Assembly: GCA_963662155.1 (NCBI GenBank)
Contig: OY759267.1
Location: forward strand, 12,991,097-13,055,096
Source: Lamellibrachia columna
Taxonomy: Eukaryota > Annelida > Polychaeta > Sabellida > Siboglinidae
Length of the DNA stretch: 64,000 nucleotides
Direction: 5' to 3'
The translations under genes were made by a program, and so were the position numbers. Numbering within the stretch: position 1 is the stretch's first letter; every line of letters starts with the position of its first letter. A model generated the notes under the pieces. That model worked only from the letters and a program-made list of their open reading frames with translations. It had not been told where the DNA came from and searched no databases. Below are positions 55,701 to 63,905 of this stretch, piece after piece.

Positions 55701-57872
55701 ATTGGCATGGTACAACTGGATGGATGTCATGTACAATTGGCATGGTACAACTGGATGGATGCCATGTACAACTGGCATGGTACAACTGGTTGGATGTCAT
55801 ATACAATTGGCATGGTACAACTGGTTGGATGTCATGTACAATTTGCATGTACAACTGGTTGGATGTCATGTACAACAGAACATGTGATGTACAACAGAAT
55901 GTGTCATGTATAACAGAATGTGTCATGTACAACCAAATGTGTCATGTACAACACAACGTGTCATGTACAACACAACGTGTGATGTAAAACAGAACATGTC
56001 ATGTACAAAAGAATGTGTCATGTACAACATGAATGATGGAAGTGACTATTTTTGCTACATACCAACATTTGGGACCTCTGACCAGGATGCCACTGTAAAA
56101 AAACATGTTTCATGAATTCAGTGTATAATTGATCATGTAATAATTCACTATGAGTTATGCAACTCCTCCTAGAATGCTTTGCATTTGCTGTTATGCATCC
56201 TAACATTTTACAGTCATATACAAACTACCTAGTTAGGATGAGCAATTTTGCAAGTGTCTATAATTTTAATTTTTATGCTAAACTAAACATTTGGAAATCT
56301 TCTGTACCAGAAAAACGTTTATAGATGTAGCAACACTTAAGACTTATTACAGTGTCTGACATTAGCAAAAAAATGAACTGGCCTAGATTTTGTTTGGAAC
56401 TGGCCCAGTTTCGTTTTGCCCTGACCCTGCTGAGTTTGAACTGGCCCCACAAACATGCATAAATTATAAGTATATTATTTTGTAGCTAATAAAAATGTTA
56501 TAAATCAAAAGTTATCATGCATAAAACAGTTTACATGTATAAAACACAGACTAGAATAAAGTAATAATAAAACACAATGTCAAACACCCGAGTGGATAGA
56601 TAATCTAGATAGATAATCTAGATAGATAATCTAGATAGATAATCTAGATAGATAATCTAGATAGATAATCTAGATACCATATTATAATTATAAAATGTTC
56701 ATATGTAATTCTATTACATTAGATGAGTTTTGATATGGGATTTTAAAAACTTTGAATACATATGATGCGGCGACAGTCGGGCAATTTGTTCAACCTGGGC
56801 ACTTCAGTCACAGAGTAAACATGCTAACCATAAGTATAGTTCAAGAATTGTGGCTGGGACAGTCAGTGATCCCTATAAAATAATTATTAGAAATGAGTGG
56901 GCTAGAAGACGACTACTGGATTGAAGTTGGTGGCCTCATGTGCCCTCAAATGAAATGTTTTTCCCAACTGAATTTGGGTCGGCTCCTTCCGTTGCTCATC
57001 AATATTCACATGACAGCCAATGGCCATTGGAAGCTGATCAATATTCATAACTGAACTCAGTTGGGAAATAATTTTGCATCCCCGGAACGTCATGGTGGTG
57101 TATGCTGTTTCGGATGAACTTGTTTATTTCACTTACTTAAAAGTTCTTAATATTGTAGCTAGGCCTATTATTATATTTAATTCCGTATATTACACAGGCA
57201 TAACATATTAATTCGTAATGCAAGTGTCAATTCAATGCATGTTTACTCTTACGCCACAATGCCAAAGTGCCGCAATTGGGTATATCGTTTGGCGGTACGT
57301 GGGGCACTTATGTCATTGGCACAAATGCCGCTACACCAGCTTTGTCTTTGGCAGTGATTAGTAACTGGCAAGGATGAAGTAGTTTATACAACTGCATTTT
57401 TTTATCAAATTAGCATACATTAGCAAGTACAGTAAAGTACATCACAAATACAGTCCAACCTAGTCGTGACCGCCGGGATGAATCCGCGGAGTGAGGCCAA
57501 CAACTTGTGCATTGGCAAACTGAATCAGCCCAAAACATTTTGAATCAGCAGGTACCGATACAAAGGCCTTAATTTTGAAAAAAGAAAGCATGTATCAATT
57601 AATTTTGAACACTGTTATTAATCAAAAGACCAATTACATATTCCAAGCTTGTACTATTATTATTTCTAGTATTTGACAAATGCCAAGTAAAACTCACCTG
57701 CAGTGTATTCATAGCACGCATGAAACCCGAGATATGGAACTTGGTTATTCGTCCTATTCTCAGCAGTGAATATCACTTTGAGATATTCATATGATAGAGC
57801 AACAGCTATTCTAGGCTCTGTGCCACCTTGGGTGAAATTTTCCCTAGCACCTTTCTTATCATTGTAATAAAT
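33141..57872 (-). CDS. CUB-LDLa single-pass receptor gene (8 exons found, 5' end missing)
   Basis: Eight minus-strand exons join through GT-AG sites into one open frame of about 547 codons. The order is second half of CUB1, full CUB2, LDLa1, LDLa2, short stalk, one transmembrane helix, and a cytoplasmic tail of about 250 residues. Every internal junction is phase 1 except the last (phase 0), as expected for shuffled extracellular modules. The architecture resembles the NETO and LRP3/10/12 families but matches neither exactly (NETO has one LDLa; LRP12 has more). The tail has three PPxY motifs, known ligands of WW domains of NEDD4-type ubiquitin ligases, and ends in TTV, a class I PDZ-ligand pattern. 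Function is inferred: a surface receptor or co-receptor with regulated trafficking. The signal peptide and first half of CUB1 lie upstream of 57872 and were not found. Confidence 0.88.
33264..33593 (-). repeat. coding minisatellite, 11 x 30 bp
   Basis: Eleven 30-bp units without indels, each encoding a variant of ALTDRHANPQ in the receptor tail. The plus strand reads as ttgtggattggcatgcctgt-type units. Confidence 0.95.
33970..34155. repeat. 18-bp minisatellite, left part (intron)
   Basis: Units of the type aatgacacaaatcactca, about ten copies. The array resumes at 39478-39559, showing that the LINE between them was inserted into it. Confidence 0.85.
34770..34943 (+). repeat. inverted duplicate of the LINE endonuclease end
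   Basis: The plus strand here (and its continuation at 38135-38175) matches the minus strand of 39110-39300 almost word for word: VTRQATLNNVLITRSFHSAD, DTDHSLMCSKV, KLHHSKQKG, then actcagagctatcaaaacac. The two arms form a large inverted repeat around the RTE-like insertion and RT pieces. Confidence 0.85.
34944..38121 (-). mobile_element. complete RTE-like LINE with 13-bp target duplication
   Basis: The element is bounded by ACACATCAATGCT on both sides (34931-34943 and 38122-38134). The 5' end reads (minus strand) gccggtcccaagcccggatg, a start shared by RTE elements, followed by a 5' leader of about 160 bp. The 3' end is very short: a small hairpin (gccccaagaggggc) and a TAAG-type tail (34944-34953). 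It carries one intact ORF, so it looks full length and recent. Confidence 0.92.
34951..37959 (-). CDS. endonuclease-reverse transcriptase of RTE-like LINE, intact, 1002 aa
   Basis: The N-terminal half is an apurinic-type endonuclease: IGSWNVRTL (about residue 28), SETRW (about 60), CYAPTNDSDEE (about 133), GDFNAKIG (about 168), and DAASDHHLLVA (about 262), which carries the catalytic Asp-His pair. The RT spans about 480-830, with NKASGPDDIPAEAL, the first Asp in FVDYEKAFDSV, GVRQGCLLSPFLF and the catalytic FADDLALLS (about 744). The C-terminus has the basic RRRGRPRNTWRRDL followed by AQDRGLWRSVV. The length of about 1000 residues and a single ORF fit the RTE clade. The stop overlaps the 3' hairpin, leaving almost no 3' UTR. 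No disabling change is visible. Confidence 0.93.
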   Translation of the reverse strand: MTPCGESRESSEATGSSTLLSSRNITIGSWNVRTLYQTGKTAQVAAEMRNYNLALLGVSETRWTQTGQRRLLSGEMLLFSGHEEDNAPHTEGVALMLSRSAQSALIGWEAHGPRIITASFRTKKKKIKMNVIQCYAPTNDSDEENKDQFYNRLQTIIDKCPVKDVNILMGDFNAKIGKDNTGYEEVMGKHGLGEINENGERFADTCALNKIVIGGSIFPHKRIHKATWVSPDHVTENQIDHICIGKTFRRSLQDVRVKRGADAASDHHLLVAILKLKLKKNRMETAVKRKKYNVSFLKDAQTREEYRLKLTNRFQVLQELLEEETDLNKQWQNIKETWTSTCQEVVGPRTPQQKEWISVETLRKVQMRKEKKTAVNNSRTRTAKAKAQEEYAEVNREVKKSIKVDKRNYIDSLAEEAEQAAGRGNMKELYDTTRKLSGKYCHPERPVKDKEGNAIIGNEQQLDRWAEHFEELLNRPAPPNPPVIHPAEDDLPINCDRPAREEIKKAIQQLKNNKASGPDDIPAEALKAVVDTSVELLYPLFGKIWEEEEVPADWREGYLIKIPKKGDLRNCANYRGITLLSVPGKVFNRIILERMKDMVDPMLRDQQAGFRQNRSCLDQIAKLRIIVEQSLEWNSSLYVNFVDYEKAFDSVDRKTLWKLLRHYGVPTKLVNLIKNSYDGTGCRVIHGGQFTCRFEVKTGVRQGCLLSPFLFLLAIDWIMKMTTVQRTSGIQWTLWTQLEDLDFADDLALLSHSHQQMQDKTTELAAVSLQVGLNIHKGKTKVLRMNAASTDPVTLEGNALEEVETFTYLGSVINKRGGTDADVRARIGKARVAFLQLKNIWSSRVLSSRTKIRLFNSNVKMVLLYGAETWRITNTTINKVQTFVNNCLRRILQIHWPDTISNSELWEKTQQRPVEEEIRRRWAWIGHSLRKPVTSTTRQALTWNPQGKRRRGRPRNTWRRDLQADTRKMGYTWNQLERMAQDRGLWRSVVDDLCPKRGDGHK
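38176..38310. repeat. 20-bp minisatellite (intron)
   Basis: About six units of the type cgctaatactgtacacccct. Confidence 0.85.
39478..39559. repeat. 18-bp minisatellite, right part (intron)
   Basis: Continues the 33970-34155 array (gatacaaatcactctatg, gacacaaatcagtcaata). Confidence 0.8.
39667..39776 (-). CDS. receptor exon 7: juxtamembrane tail with PPxY
   Basis: The acceptor is tttctgtag and the donor TTG|GTTAGT. The exon completes a split Gly and encodes 36 codons, ending in phase 0. It contains ERDTPPAYHDAVLYSP, a PPxY motif with nearby tyrosines. Phases match exon 6 (phase 1 in) and exon 8 (phase 0 out). Confidence 0.83.
39873..40862. repeat. 40-bp minisatellite, left part (intron)
   Basis: Units of the type cagaatggttcacatcagat plus gttacagtagtggggagcc, about 24 copies, with subtypes (ttacagtagtggtgggcc, ttatagcaggggagcc). 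Interrupted by a LINE fragment; resumes at 41752. Confidence 0.93.
40862..41755 (-). pseudogene. CR1/L2-like LINE 3' fragment (family L2a) inside the minisatellite
   Basis: The minus strand reads KEKDLGVTISADMKVSEQCG, GLIRRNITYK, YKAIVRPHLEYCIQAWRPYH, LRDLSYEERLKECGLTTLE, then after a frameshift HSFSQRTINEWNKLSTDCV, and ends at the gccatccaagccaaaggccc 3' UTR and an aagatttaacaagatttg end. It splits the 40-bp array into two parts. Confidence 0.88.
41752..42300. repeat. 40-bp minisatellite, right part (intron)
   Basis: Continuation of 39873-40862, here mostly as an alternating two-unit pattern (gtagtggtgggcccagaatgg and tagcagggggagcccagaat types). Confidence 0.92.
42504..42716 (-). CDS. receptor exon 6: stalk, transmembrane helix and start of tail
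   Basis: The acceptor is cctgttgttgcag and the donor CTAG|GTAAGT. The exon encodes 70 codons between split codons. A short Pro/Ser stalk (TTQPPQGPSDGLSHW) precedes a strongly hydrophobic helix (IVPIILICIIIIIVGCIIIT), then the basic stop-transfer CRRRQRQ and a polar tail. This orients the CUB/LDLa part outside and the PPxY tail inside the cell. Confidence 0.87.
42790..42964. repeat. 52-bp minisatellite, left part (intron)
   Basis: Units starting catgatgaagggcttcaatg and ending in ggcgctat. The MULE transposon inserted in one unit; the array resumes at 45077. Confidence 0.85.
42965..45076 (+). mobile_element. complete FLYWCH-MULE DNA transposon with iterated TIRs
   Basis: The terminal inverted repeats are about 105 bp (42965-43072 and 44966-45076). 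Each is made of four to five tandem 15-bp words (acataagctcacaag and variants) and then acccttaatgaaaaaagaga and caaaagctca. The flanks carry catgactaa (42956-42964 and 45077-45085), a 9-bp duplication typical of Mutator-like elements (up to 11 bases match). One uninterrupted transposase ORF lies between. Left (ggtgcgcagaca) and right (gattccatgaca) ends differ in the outermost bases. Confidence 0.92.
43373..44833 (+). CDS. MULE transposase with N-terminal FLYWCH-type zinc finger, intact, 486 aa
   Basis: Residues 8-65 form a FLYWCH-like zinc finger (LCLDGYMYLKKRSYKNWIRW, then C, CMGR, and HNH), a DNA-binding module. The DDE transposase core follows: first Asp in TWFMDGNYAMSP (about 187), second Asp in VVITDFELAAIQ (about 248), then GCFYHLSQSTWRKIQ. 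Near the C-terminus is NNACEGWNTSF, the conserved MULE end motif. The start ATG follows a 300-bp leader holding the left TIR, and the gene is intronless. No stop or frameshift is visible. The upstream tataaaaggac (43301-43311) is a plausible TATA box. Confidence 0.92.
   Translation: MEIIRTNKGGDKLCLDGYMYLKKRSYKNWIRWQCNRQRTAGCMGRLITDDTYENPRSQVKHNHPADRTGVEVTKLCTTMKAVAKQSRSRPNQILTQALLEASDEVRAIIGKIQTCMRDLQRQRRGCLPNDPATLPELVIPDEWTLTGGADPQPFLIHDSGPGQRQRVMVYAAEGQLRHLGQSDTWFMDGNYAMSPGVFEQLYVIRAHLGESAVSCVYAFLSGKSTQIYQELLQAVLDKMETMQIYPDPRVVITDFELAAIQSVALVLGVTTQGCFYHLSQSTWRKIQALGKTELYRTDDDIKHFCGMLHGLAFLPEDKVQDGMAYLREHTPDGMEELVDYFDSVYVTGTFRHVQQGQVQPGAPPPPLRVRNIPPRFGIPIWNVHQVTLEGRDRTNNACEGWNTSFSQLIGHQHPSFWTAVDGLCQDYALVSTQLLQHTRGQLIKKHQRRSYVELQKRLQTLCQDFVAERRSLADFLSAVGHCICLE
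45077..45211. repeat. 52-bp minisatellite, right part (intron)
   Basis: Units catgactaagggcctcaatg ..., catgacgaagggcctcaatg ..., catgagaaagggcttcaatg. Confidence 0.85.
45378..45509 (-). CDS. receptor exon 5: LDL-receptor class A module 2
   Basis: The acceptor is catggcttag and the donor TTTA|GTAAGC. The exon is phase 1 in and out, 43 whole codons. Six cysteines (WC, YC, IC, RC, DC, DC) and the Ca2+-binding end CDGITDCPSGADEEDC define an LDLa module, usually a ligand-binding unit stabilised by calcium. Confidence 0.9.
45535..46405. repeat. 43-bp minisatellite (intron)
   Basis: About 20 units of the type caacaatcaacagacctgca plus tggctgacaatggtgtctcaaca. It lies between the two LDLa exons. 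Confidence 0.93.
46509..46631 (-). CDS. receptor exon 4: LDL-receptor class A module 1
   Basis: The acceptor is ggttattttcag and the donor CCAG|GTAAGG. The exon is phase 1 in and out, 40 whole codons. It holds six cysteines from YCTNRQYTFQC to the Ca2+-binding CDGYDNCGDSADEHTC. Confidence 0.9.
46632..47759. other. intron sequence, no gene seen
   Basis: A/T-rich. A stretch at 46800-47215 is dense in iterated caattccaattac-type words (irregular simple repeat). Confidence 0.6.
47760..49985. repeat. 2.2-kb minisatellite, 25-26-bp units (intron)
   Basis: Units of the type gacagacacccctagatccc plus aaggga, more than 80 copies. Two subtypes (agatcccaagggaga and aggtcccaaggaga) alternate, giving a higher-order unit of about 51 bp that fixes in long blocks (for example 48400-49100 and 49720-49970). 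The 5' copies (47760-47940) are more divergent. The ORFs (SLGSRGVCLPWDLG) are artefacts. Confidence 0.96.
49986..50844. other. intron sequence, no gene seen
   Basis: A/T-rich with no recognised element. Confidence 0.6.
50845..51185. repeat. 36-bp minisatellite (intron)
   Basis: About nine units of the type ggcactgtcagcgacactcg plus tactgtcggctacact. It is open in several frames because the unit is a multiple of three. Confidence 0.93.
51265..51510. repeat. 30-bp minisatellite (intron)
   Basis: About eight units of the type ggcagactactaggtgtcaca plus caacaaagt. Confidence 0.94.
51644..53071 (+). mobile_element. hAT-like non-autonomous element with GGGCC subterminal repeats, copy 2
   Basis: The inverted ends are TAATGCCCTGCGCAGCCCGG at the left and, reversed, TAGTGCCATGCACGGGCCTA at the right. 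Both flanks (51660-51860 and 52820-53060) are packed with GGGCCGGGCCTGGGCC words; the centre is A/T-rich with a TA run (52694-52728). It shares its right end and centre with 21765-22573. A clear 8-bp target duplication was not found. Its right end stops 60 bp short of receptor exon 3. Confidence 0.68.
53132..53308 (-). CDS. receptor exon 3: second half of CUB2
   Basis: The acceptor is ctgctgtttcag and the donor AATA|GTGAGT. The exon is phase 1 in and out, 58 whole codons. It reads VDRWQLEIRRG (the CUB DxLEIRxG strand), then RSVFSSSGVYIRLKYDCQRS and FKATFTYFVP (the CUB C-terminal strands). It joins exon 2 through a split Tyr. Confidence 0.85.
53475..53935. repeat. 45-bp minisatellite (intron)
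   Basis: About ten units of the type cctacctgtcacaacagggt plus ctcagtcatgtgtcatcccaggcatg, with unit-length variants. Confidence 0.93.
54100..54810 (+). pseudogene. CR1/L2-like LINE 3' fragment (family L2a), plus strand
   Basis: The plus strand reads KEKDLRVTIRADMKVSQQ, SKGNQIIGLIRRNITYKEKE, then broken frames with RGDQIVFKIWNVYENIDRS, and RWNKLSSDYVIACSVNTFKN, ending in the family 3' UTR (caatcttgtcaaatcttgta). It is homologous to 40862-41755 but in the opposite orientation, with several frameshifts. Confidence 0.85.
55106..55255 (-). CDS. receptor exon 2: first half of CUB2
   Basis: The acceptor is tttgttttcag and the donor CACT|GTAAGA. The exon is phase 1 in and out, 49 whole codons. It reads GKYFHRQPGGHFESPDCLPG, VDCLWVIGSP and RVLVNFEENH, the N-terminal CUB strands with paired cysteines. 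It joins exon 1 through a split Val. Confidence 0.85.
55480..56035. repeat. 35-bp and 19-bp minisatellites with shared catgtaca core (intron)
   Basis: 55480-55860 holds about eleven units of the type catgtacaattggcatggta plus caactggttggatgt. 55861-56035 holds about nine shorter units of the type catgtacaacagaatgtgt. Both share catgtacaa, so the second looks derived from part of the first. Confidence 0.93.
56597..56675. repeat. 13-bp minisatellite (intron)
   Basis: About six tagatagataatc units, rich in the palindrome TCTAGA. Confidence 0.93.
56950..57075. repeat. imperfect inverted repeat (intron)
   Basis: Left arm tttttcccaactgaa and right arm (reversed) tatttcccaactgagtt flank gctcatcaatattcac and gctgatcaatattcat. 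It may be a small foldback MITE. Confidence 0.5.
57076..57697. other. intron sequence, no gene seen
   Basis: One stretch (about 57450-57500, acagtccaacctagtcgtga) resembles a pogo/Tigger end, without a partner. Confidence 0.5.
57698..57872 (-). CDS. receptor exon 1 (first found): second half of CUB1
   Basis: The acceptor is tgtttattttcatacag and the donor GCAG|GTGAGT. The exon enters in phase 0 and leaves in phase 1, 58 codons. It reads IYYNDKKGAREN, EPRIAVALSYEYLKVIFTAE and PYLGFHACYEY, the C-terminal strands of a CUB domain. An upstream exon with the N-terminal half must exist, ending in phase 0; it was not seen up to 64000. Confidence 0.83.
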
Positions 57873-58139
57873 CTGTATGAAAATAAACAAATTCAATGAT
57901 CAGCCATAAAATGTATTATTAAAAAAGTAATGTGCTTATATAGAACATCACCTTTAATGGACTTTAGTAATATTGCCAATTTTTTATTAAGGTTAGAGTA
58001 TGTACCATCTTTTCCTTTTCCATAGCAATAAGAAACATGATTAAAATGAAAAACTTCCATTTTCAATATGCAATATTAAACAATAAATAAATGTGCATCC
58101 TCATTTTCTGAGACAAAGCAAAAATAAAGTGTTCAATAT

Positions 58140-58335
58140 GTTCCCCAACAGTGATTGCTTAGGGCACATCCAGCCATGCTGGAATTGCTGTGTAAAAGAT
58201 GTCTATACCATTGTCTTCCACTGTCTTCCAGCCACTCATACAGCTGAGTGAACTGAGGCAATAAGGGGTAAACTAAACTGCCTAAGTGTATTTGAACCAT
58301 CTACCTCTCACCATTGAGAGTCCAACATTCTACAG
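58140..58335 (-). mobile_element. truncated SINE, second copy
   Basis: The minus strand reads gttggactctcaatggtgag, then ggttcaaatacacttaggca and gcctcagttcactcagctgt, matching the head and body of the SINE at 2886-3220. The first tRNA box and the TACC tail are missing. Confidence 0.75.
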
Positions 58336-58636
58336 AAATTAAAAACCAAACATGCAGTTAAAAAAGAAAGCATGTATCAATTGTCTTGGTACAAGAACAA
58401 ATGACACCACAAAGTGTGCTCCAATTTCACAACATTAACATGGGAGATGTGCACTTGTTTCTACAAGTGGGATTTAAAGAAACATGTGCCAGAAAACAGC
58501 ACTACTGAGAGAATACCATGCCTACCTGGCAGATATCTCATTAGATGCCTAGGAATAACTCATTAACATGTTAATTGTATAAAACTGACCAAATGAGTTA
58601 CCACCAATGGCTTGAAGTATCTACCTTGATTACCTA

Positions 58637-59420
58637 CACTGCCAAAAATAATTTTCTTTAATTAAGAAAATGTGTAGAACATTTTGTTACCAAGTTCCAG
58701 ATATGCGACAGAATAAGTAAATTTTTTTGAATGGAGAAGATACTTCTTACTGAAGAAAGATTTTAGATAAATATTCTTAATGCTAGAATTTTTTTTTTAA
58801 TTAAGAAAACATGTTCTTACTCAAGAAAAACATTTGAAATAAATATTTTTAATGCAAGAAGTTTATCTTGAGTTAAAGCTGCTTCTTCAAATGGTTCAAC
58901 TCAATGCGAATCCAGCTAATTAATGTCCAGATGTGTAGTGTGTGACAATCTTAAATAATGTGCGCAGCCTGTTTAATAATGATCGAAAGAATTGACTTCA
59001 GTCGCTGTATCTGGTAAGGATCAAAACGGTGAATATCCAAAAGGGTAAACACTGTGCGAGTCAATGCCGATCATGGGCGTGACTTCAATCCTCTTGCAGA
59101 TCACACGACAAAGTTACGAAATTTCACCAAGGGTAAAAATCATGATTTTTCAGTATTTTTATTTTCACTTCACTTAATGCTTCAACAATCATTAAGTAAT
59201 TTAATAGTTTGACTGATGATTTCACAAAAACTATAAAGTTGCACAAATGAGATAGAATGTTGCAGTAGATACTAGGAAGGTTTAGTTTTTTGCAAAATTA
59301 CTTTGAAATGAGACTTGAGGATACACCTTTAAGAAAAAATTCTTACTGAAGAAATAAATGTTAAATAAATATTCTTTAAACTAGATTTTGTTTTCAATTT
59401 GTGCACATTAATATTGTCTT
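58637..59420 (+). repeat. AAGAAAAT-armed element containing dispersed repeat family B, copy 2
   Basis: It starts CACTGCCAAAAATAATTTTC (shared with 908 on the minus strand). The arms (58637-58870 and 59325-59400) consist of AAGAAAAT/ATTTTCTT words. The centre (58885-59235) is homologous to 18450-18855. A non-autonomous DNA transposon is likely; the right terminus is unclear. Confidence 0.6.
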
Positions 59421-59489
59421 TCCATCCACAAATTTATATTTTTATGTATATAGATAAAGGAAACAATCTTGGCAAAATAATAAGATGAA

Positions 59490-59963
59490 ATATGCCACAT
59501 AATGCTATGTCAACAGCAGAGGTGTGTTAGTGTGACATATACAGATTCTATTCTATATATCAGCCGTATTGTCCCGTGTTTGGACGAAGGCCTCAGCATG
59601 TTGTTTCCAAGTTTGCCTATCTTGTGCTGTTCTCTGCCAGGTGGTTTCATTCCAATACTCATCCAAATCATCTCTCCATCTTTTTGCTGGTCTTCCTCAT
59701 AATCTCTTCCTTCCGTATGGTTTCCAGCTGGTAAGGCGCTTTGTCCATCTGTCATCTTTGAGTCGGCTGATGTGTCCTGCCCAAGACCACTTCATTCTTC
59801 TGGTTGTTTTTATCACGTCTGTGATTCCTGTCTTTGCTCTCACCCAGGTGTTTGTCTTTCTGTCATGGTATGTTATATTAAGCATACTCCTCTCCAATTT
59901 TGTCTGCACGGCTGCTAGTTTTTTCTGTACATATATATAGATTGGGTGAACATAATTCACCAT
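59490..59963 (-). pseudogene. RTE-like LINE 3' end fragment
   Basis: The minus strand reads LERSMLNITYHDRKTNTWVR, KTGITDVIKTTRRMKWSWAG, HISRLKDDRW and then a WRDDLDEYW-like and AQDRQTWKQ-like end. These are typical of the last 120 residues of RTE-type RTs. The family differs from the intact element at 34944-38121. Confidence 0.8.
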
Positions 59964-61822
59964 AGAGGGGCTGCACTATTGCTAACATATTGTTATATGT
60001 TAATTTATTGGCTTGAACATCAATTATTTTGATTTATTGATGGATAATGTCAACTGTGTGACACTACATTTTAAGACTGCCAGTGACTATAATTCAACTT
60101 TAAAACAGACTTGTTATCAAATGTATGTCAATGCAAATGCCATTTTCCAGGATCACATTCACATTCAAATACAAATGTTTATGCATTATATATGCATCAT
60201 AATTATATTAGCAAAGCTACATGTTCTAATATAGTATTTCCTGGTTACCATGACCACCAGAAAAATCATGGTTTTTTTCTTTCTTTTGTTGTACATATTT
60301 TTTATTGACCCATCCTTGTTTTTTATCTCGCTTTTTAGTGCAAAGTTGCTCTAAGCTTATGCTTTTGGCCACTTTTCATCTTTTGATGGTATGTCCAGGC
60401 CCCTGAAATTCAGTATAAAAAGCATTGTACAGTGTAATACGACTATATGCACCTTGGTCTTACTTAGAAAGTGGATACACAGGTCAGAAAATGATTCTAA
60501 AATCTGCCGAGGATTCTGCTAACTACAGGGCACTTTTTCAAAGTCTGACAAAGAGCATGTTTTGCAGCTGTATTTACAATTCATACAATGTAAATGTCGA
60601 TTGTATTAATGATGAATTTATTAATGATAATTTTGGGCATTTGAAATATAAAATGTTTGTGGGTTGCAATCAAATACATGCTCTCTATTCAGTCCGGATA
60701 ATTTTGTTTAGCTATTGTACAAATAGAAAAATTGTAATGTAAATGTTTGTGGTATGCAATCAAATGCACTGAAAATGTAACGACTGCATTTGAATGTGCA
60801 TGGCTACTGCATACCATCCAAAATGTGCATTTAAATGCATTTGCTTTTGTTAACAAATGCAAATAATATTTATTTGTAACATTACTGATTATCATTTTAC
60901 TCAAATATTTTTTATATAACAATATTAGTGAAATGTCCAACATAAGTTTTCTTGGAGTAAAAGATATGTTGGTTCTATTGCATTAATTATTTCTGATGGA
61001 CAAGACTAGAGCTAGGATACGATGCAAAATATCTGATCAAATCATACTTTACAGGAATCAACAACCCATGAAATAAAAATGTATTAAGTGTAATCTTTGT
61101 TCAGCACATTTTGATTTTAAAATATCGACAATGTGTGTGCTCTATAAATGTATGCCTGACATGAGATTTAAGTCAGTCTCCCATGACATAACACTTGTGA
61201 CACACATACAGTGAACCCAGTAATATGCCCCAGTGGTTTCATTAAGGGTCTGCTAATGAGGGTTGTGTGAGGGTCACCAGTTAGTTTCCACATCTGGATA
61301 ATCTAGTACCAGGGTGGTAGTAGAAGCCATGCTGCTTTTACAAGTAGTAGGAAATACATAACAAAGAAGACCTCTGGATGGTTTGACTTGTAACCTGTTC
61401 ATTCCATAAGACAAAAGGTAAGAATGTTGTCCAGGCATATTCTTTTACAGCAATTTGACATGTGGCCTGGCCATGCAATAAACACAGTGAGTACATTTTC
61501 GAATGTGTGTAGCAGCCGGGCTGTTTGAAAAATGGCAGTTTGCATTTGTTATTATATTCAGTACTTTCAACTTGATCATGAATAGATATGAAAATACACA
61601 TTAATGTGTCATCATTCTGACTGTTTTAACTTTCATGAAAGCTAATTTGTAATAAAATAAATCTATGGATGAAATCCTTGGCTTTCACATACTAGGAAGT
61701 TCTCTAATTGTATCTTCTGGCAATGTATTGGTCCTTCTTTGATGTGTGAAATTGTACACAATTCAAATATTTTTCAAATTCCAACTTATTTTTACTATGG
61801 CAATCTAGTTTTGCATTTGTTT
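59964..61822. other. no gene seen
   Basis: A/T-rich. The minus-strand ORFs here show no domain, and none fits the missing CUB1 exon. A stretch near 61207 (acagtgaacccagtaatatg) is weakly pogo-like. Confidence 0.5.
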
Positions 61823-63452
<1,630 letters not shown>

Positions 63453-63800
63453 AGTTAGAGGCACCTGAAAATATATCCCAATAACGGGGGTGTTTATCCT
63501 ATAGCTTAGTTTTTCTGCAAAGTTACTCAGATATAACTATTTGTTAATTGGTTAAAATGTTAGGACATTCTGAAACATCACCTTTTTTAATTTCCTGAAA
63601 ACTGGTTGATTTGACAAAGATAGCAATAGCAACTCTCATACTGGGTATGAGAGCTGCTATTGGTCACACACTTACCCCCTTTTCTCATAATAAACACATT
63701 TCCATTGTCACTGGCTCCTTTATGCCGTATCATCTGTAGAAAATCTGCCATCTAAAAAGTTTTATTATGTTAAAATATGGCTTTTGGTCCCATCATTGTT
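63453..63800 (+). repeat. dispersed repeat family A, copy 2
   Basis: Homologous to 1-400 in the same orientation, with small indels (for example a block around gacaaagatagcaatagcaa absent from copy 1). Confidence 0.8.
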
Positions 63801-63905
63801 AAAGTTCCATCATTGTGAAAGTTCCATCATTGTGAAAGTTCCATCATTGTGAAAGTTCCATCATTGTAAAAGTTCCATCATTGTGAAAGTTCCATCATTG
63901 TGATG
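63797..63905. repeat. 17-bp minisatellite
   Basis: About six ccatcattgtgaaagtt units appended to the end of repeat A, copy 2. Confidence 0.9.

Noticed and set aside
61338..61601. The missing CUB1 N-terminal exon
   Set aside because: The ORF has cysteines but no CUB strand pattern and no donor leaving in phase 0.
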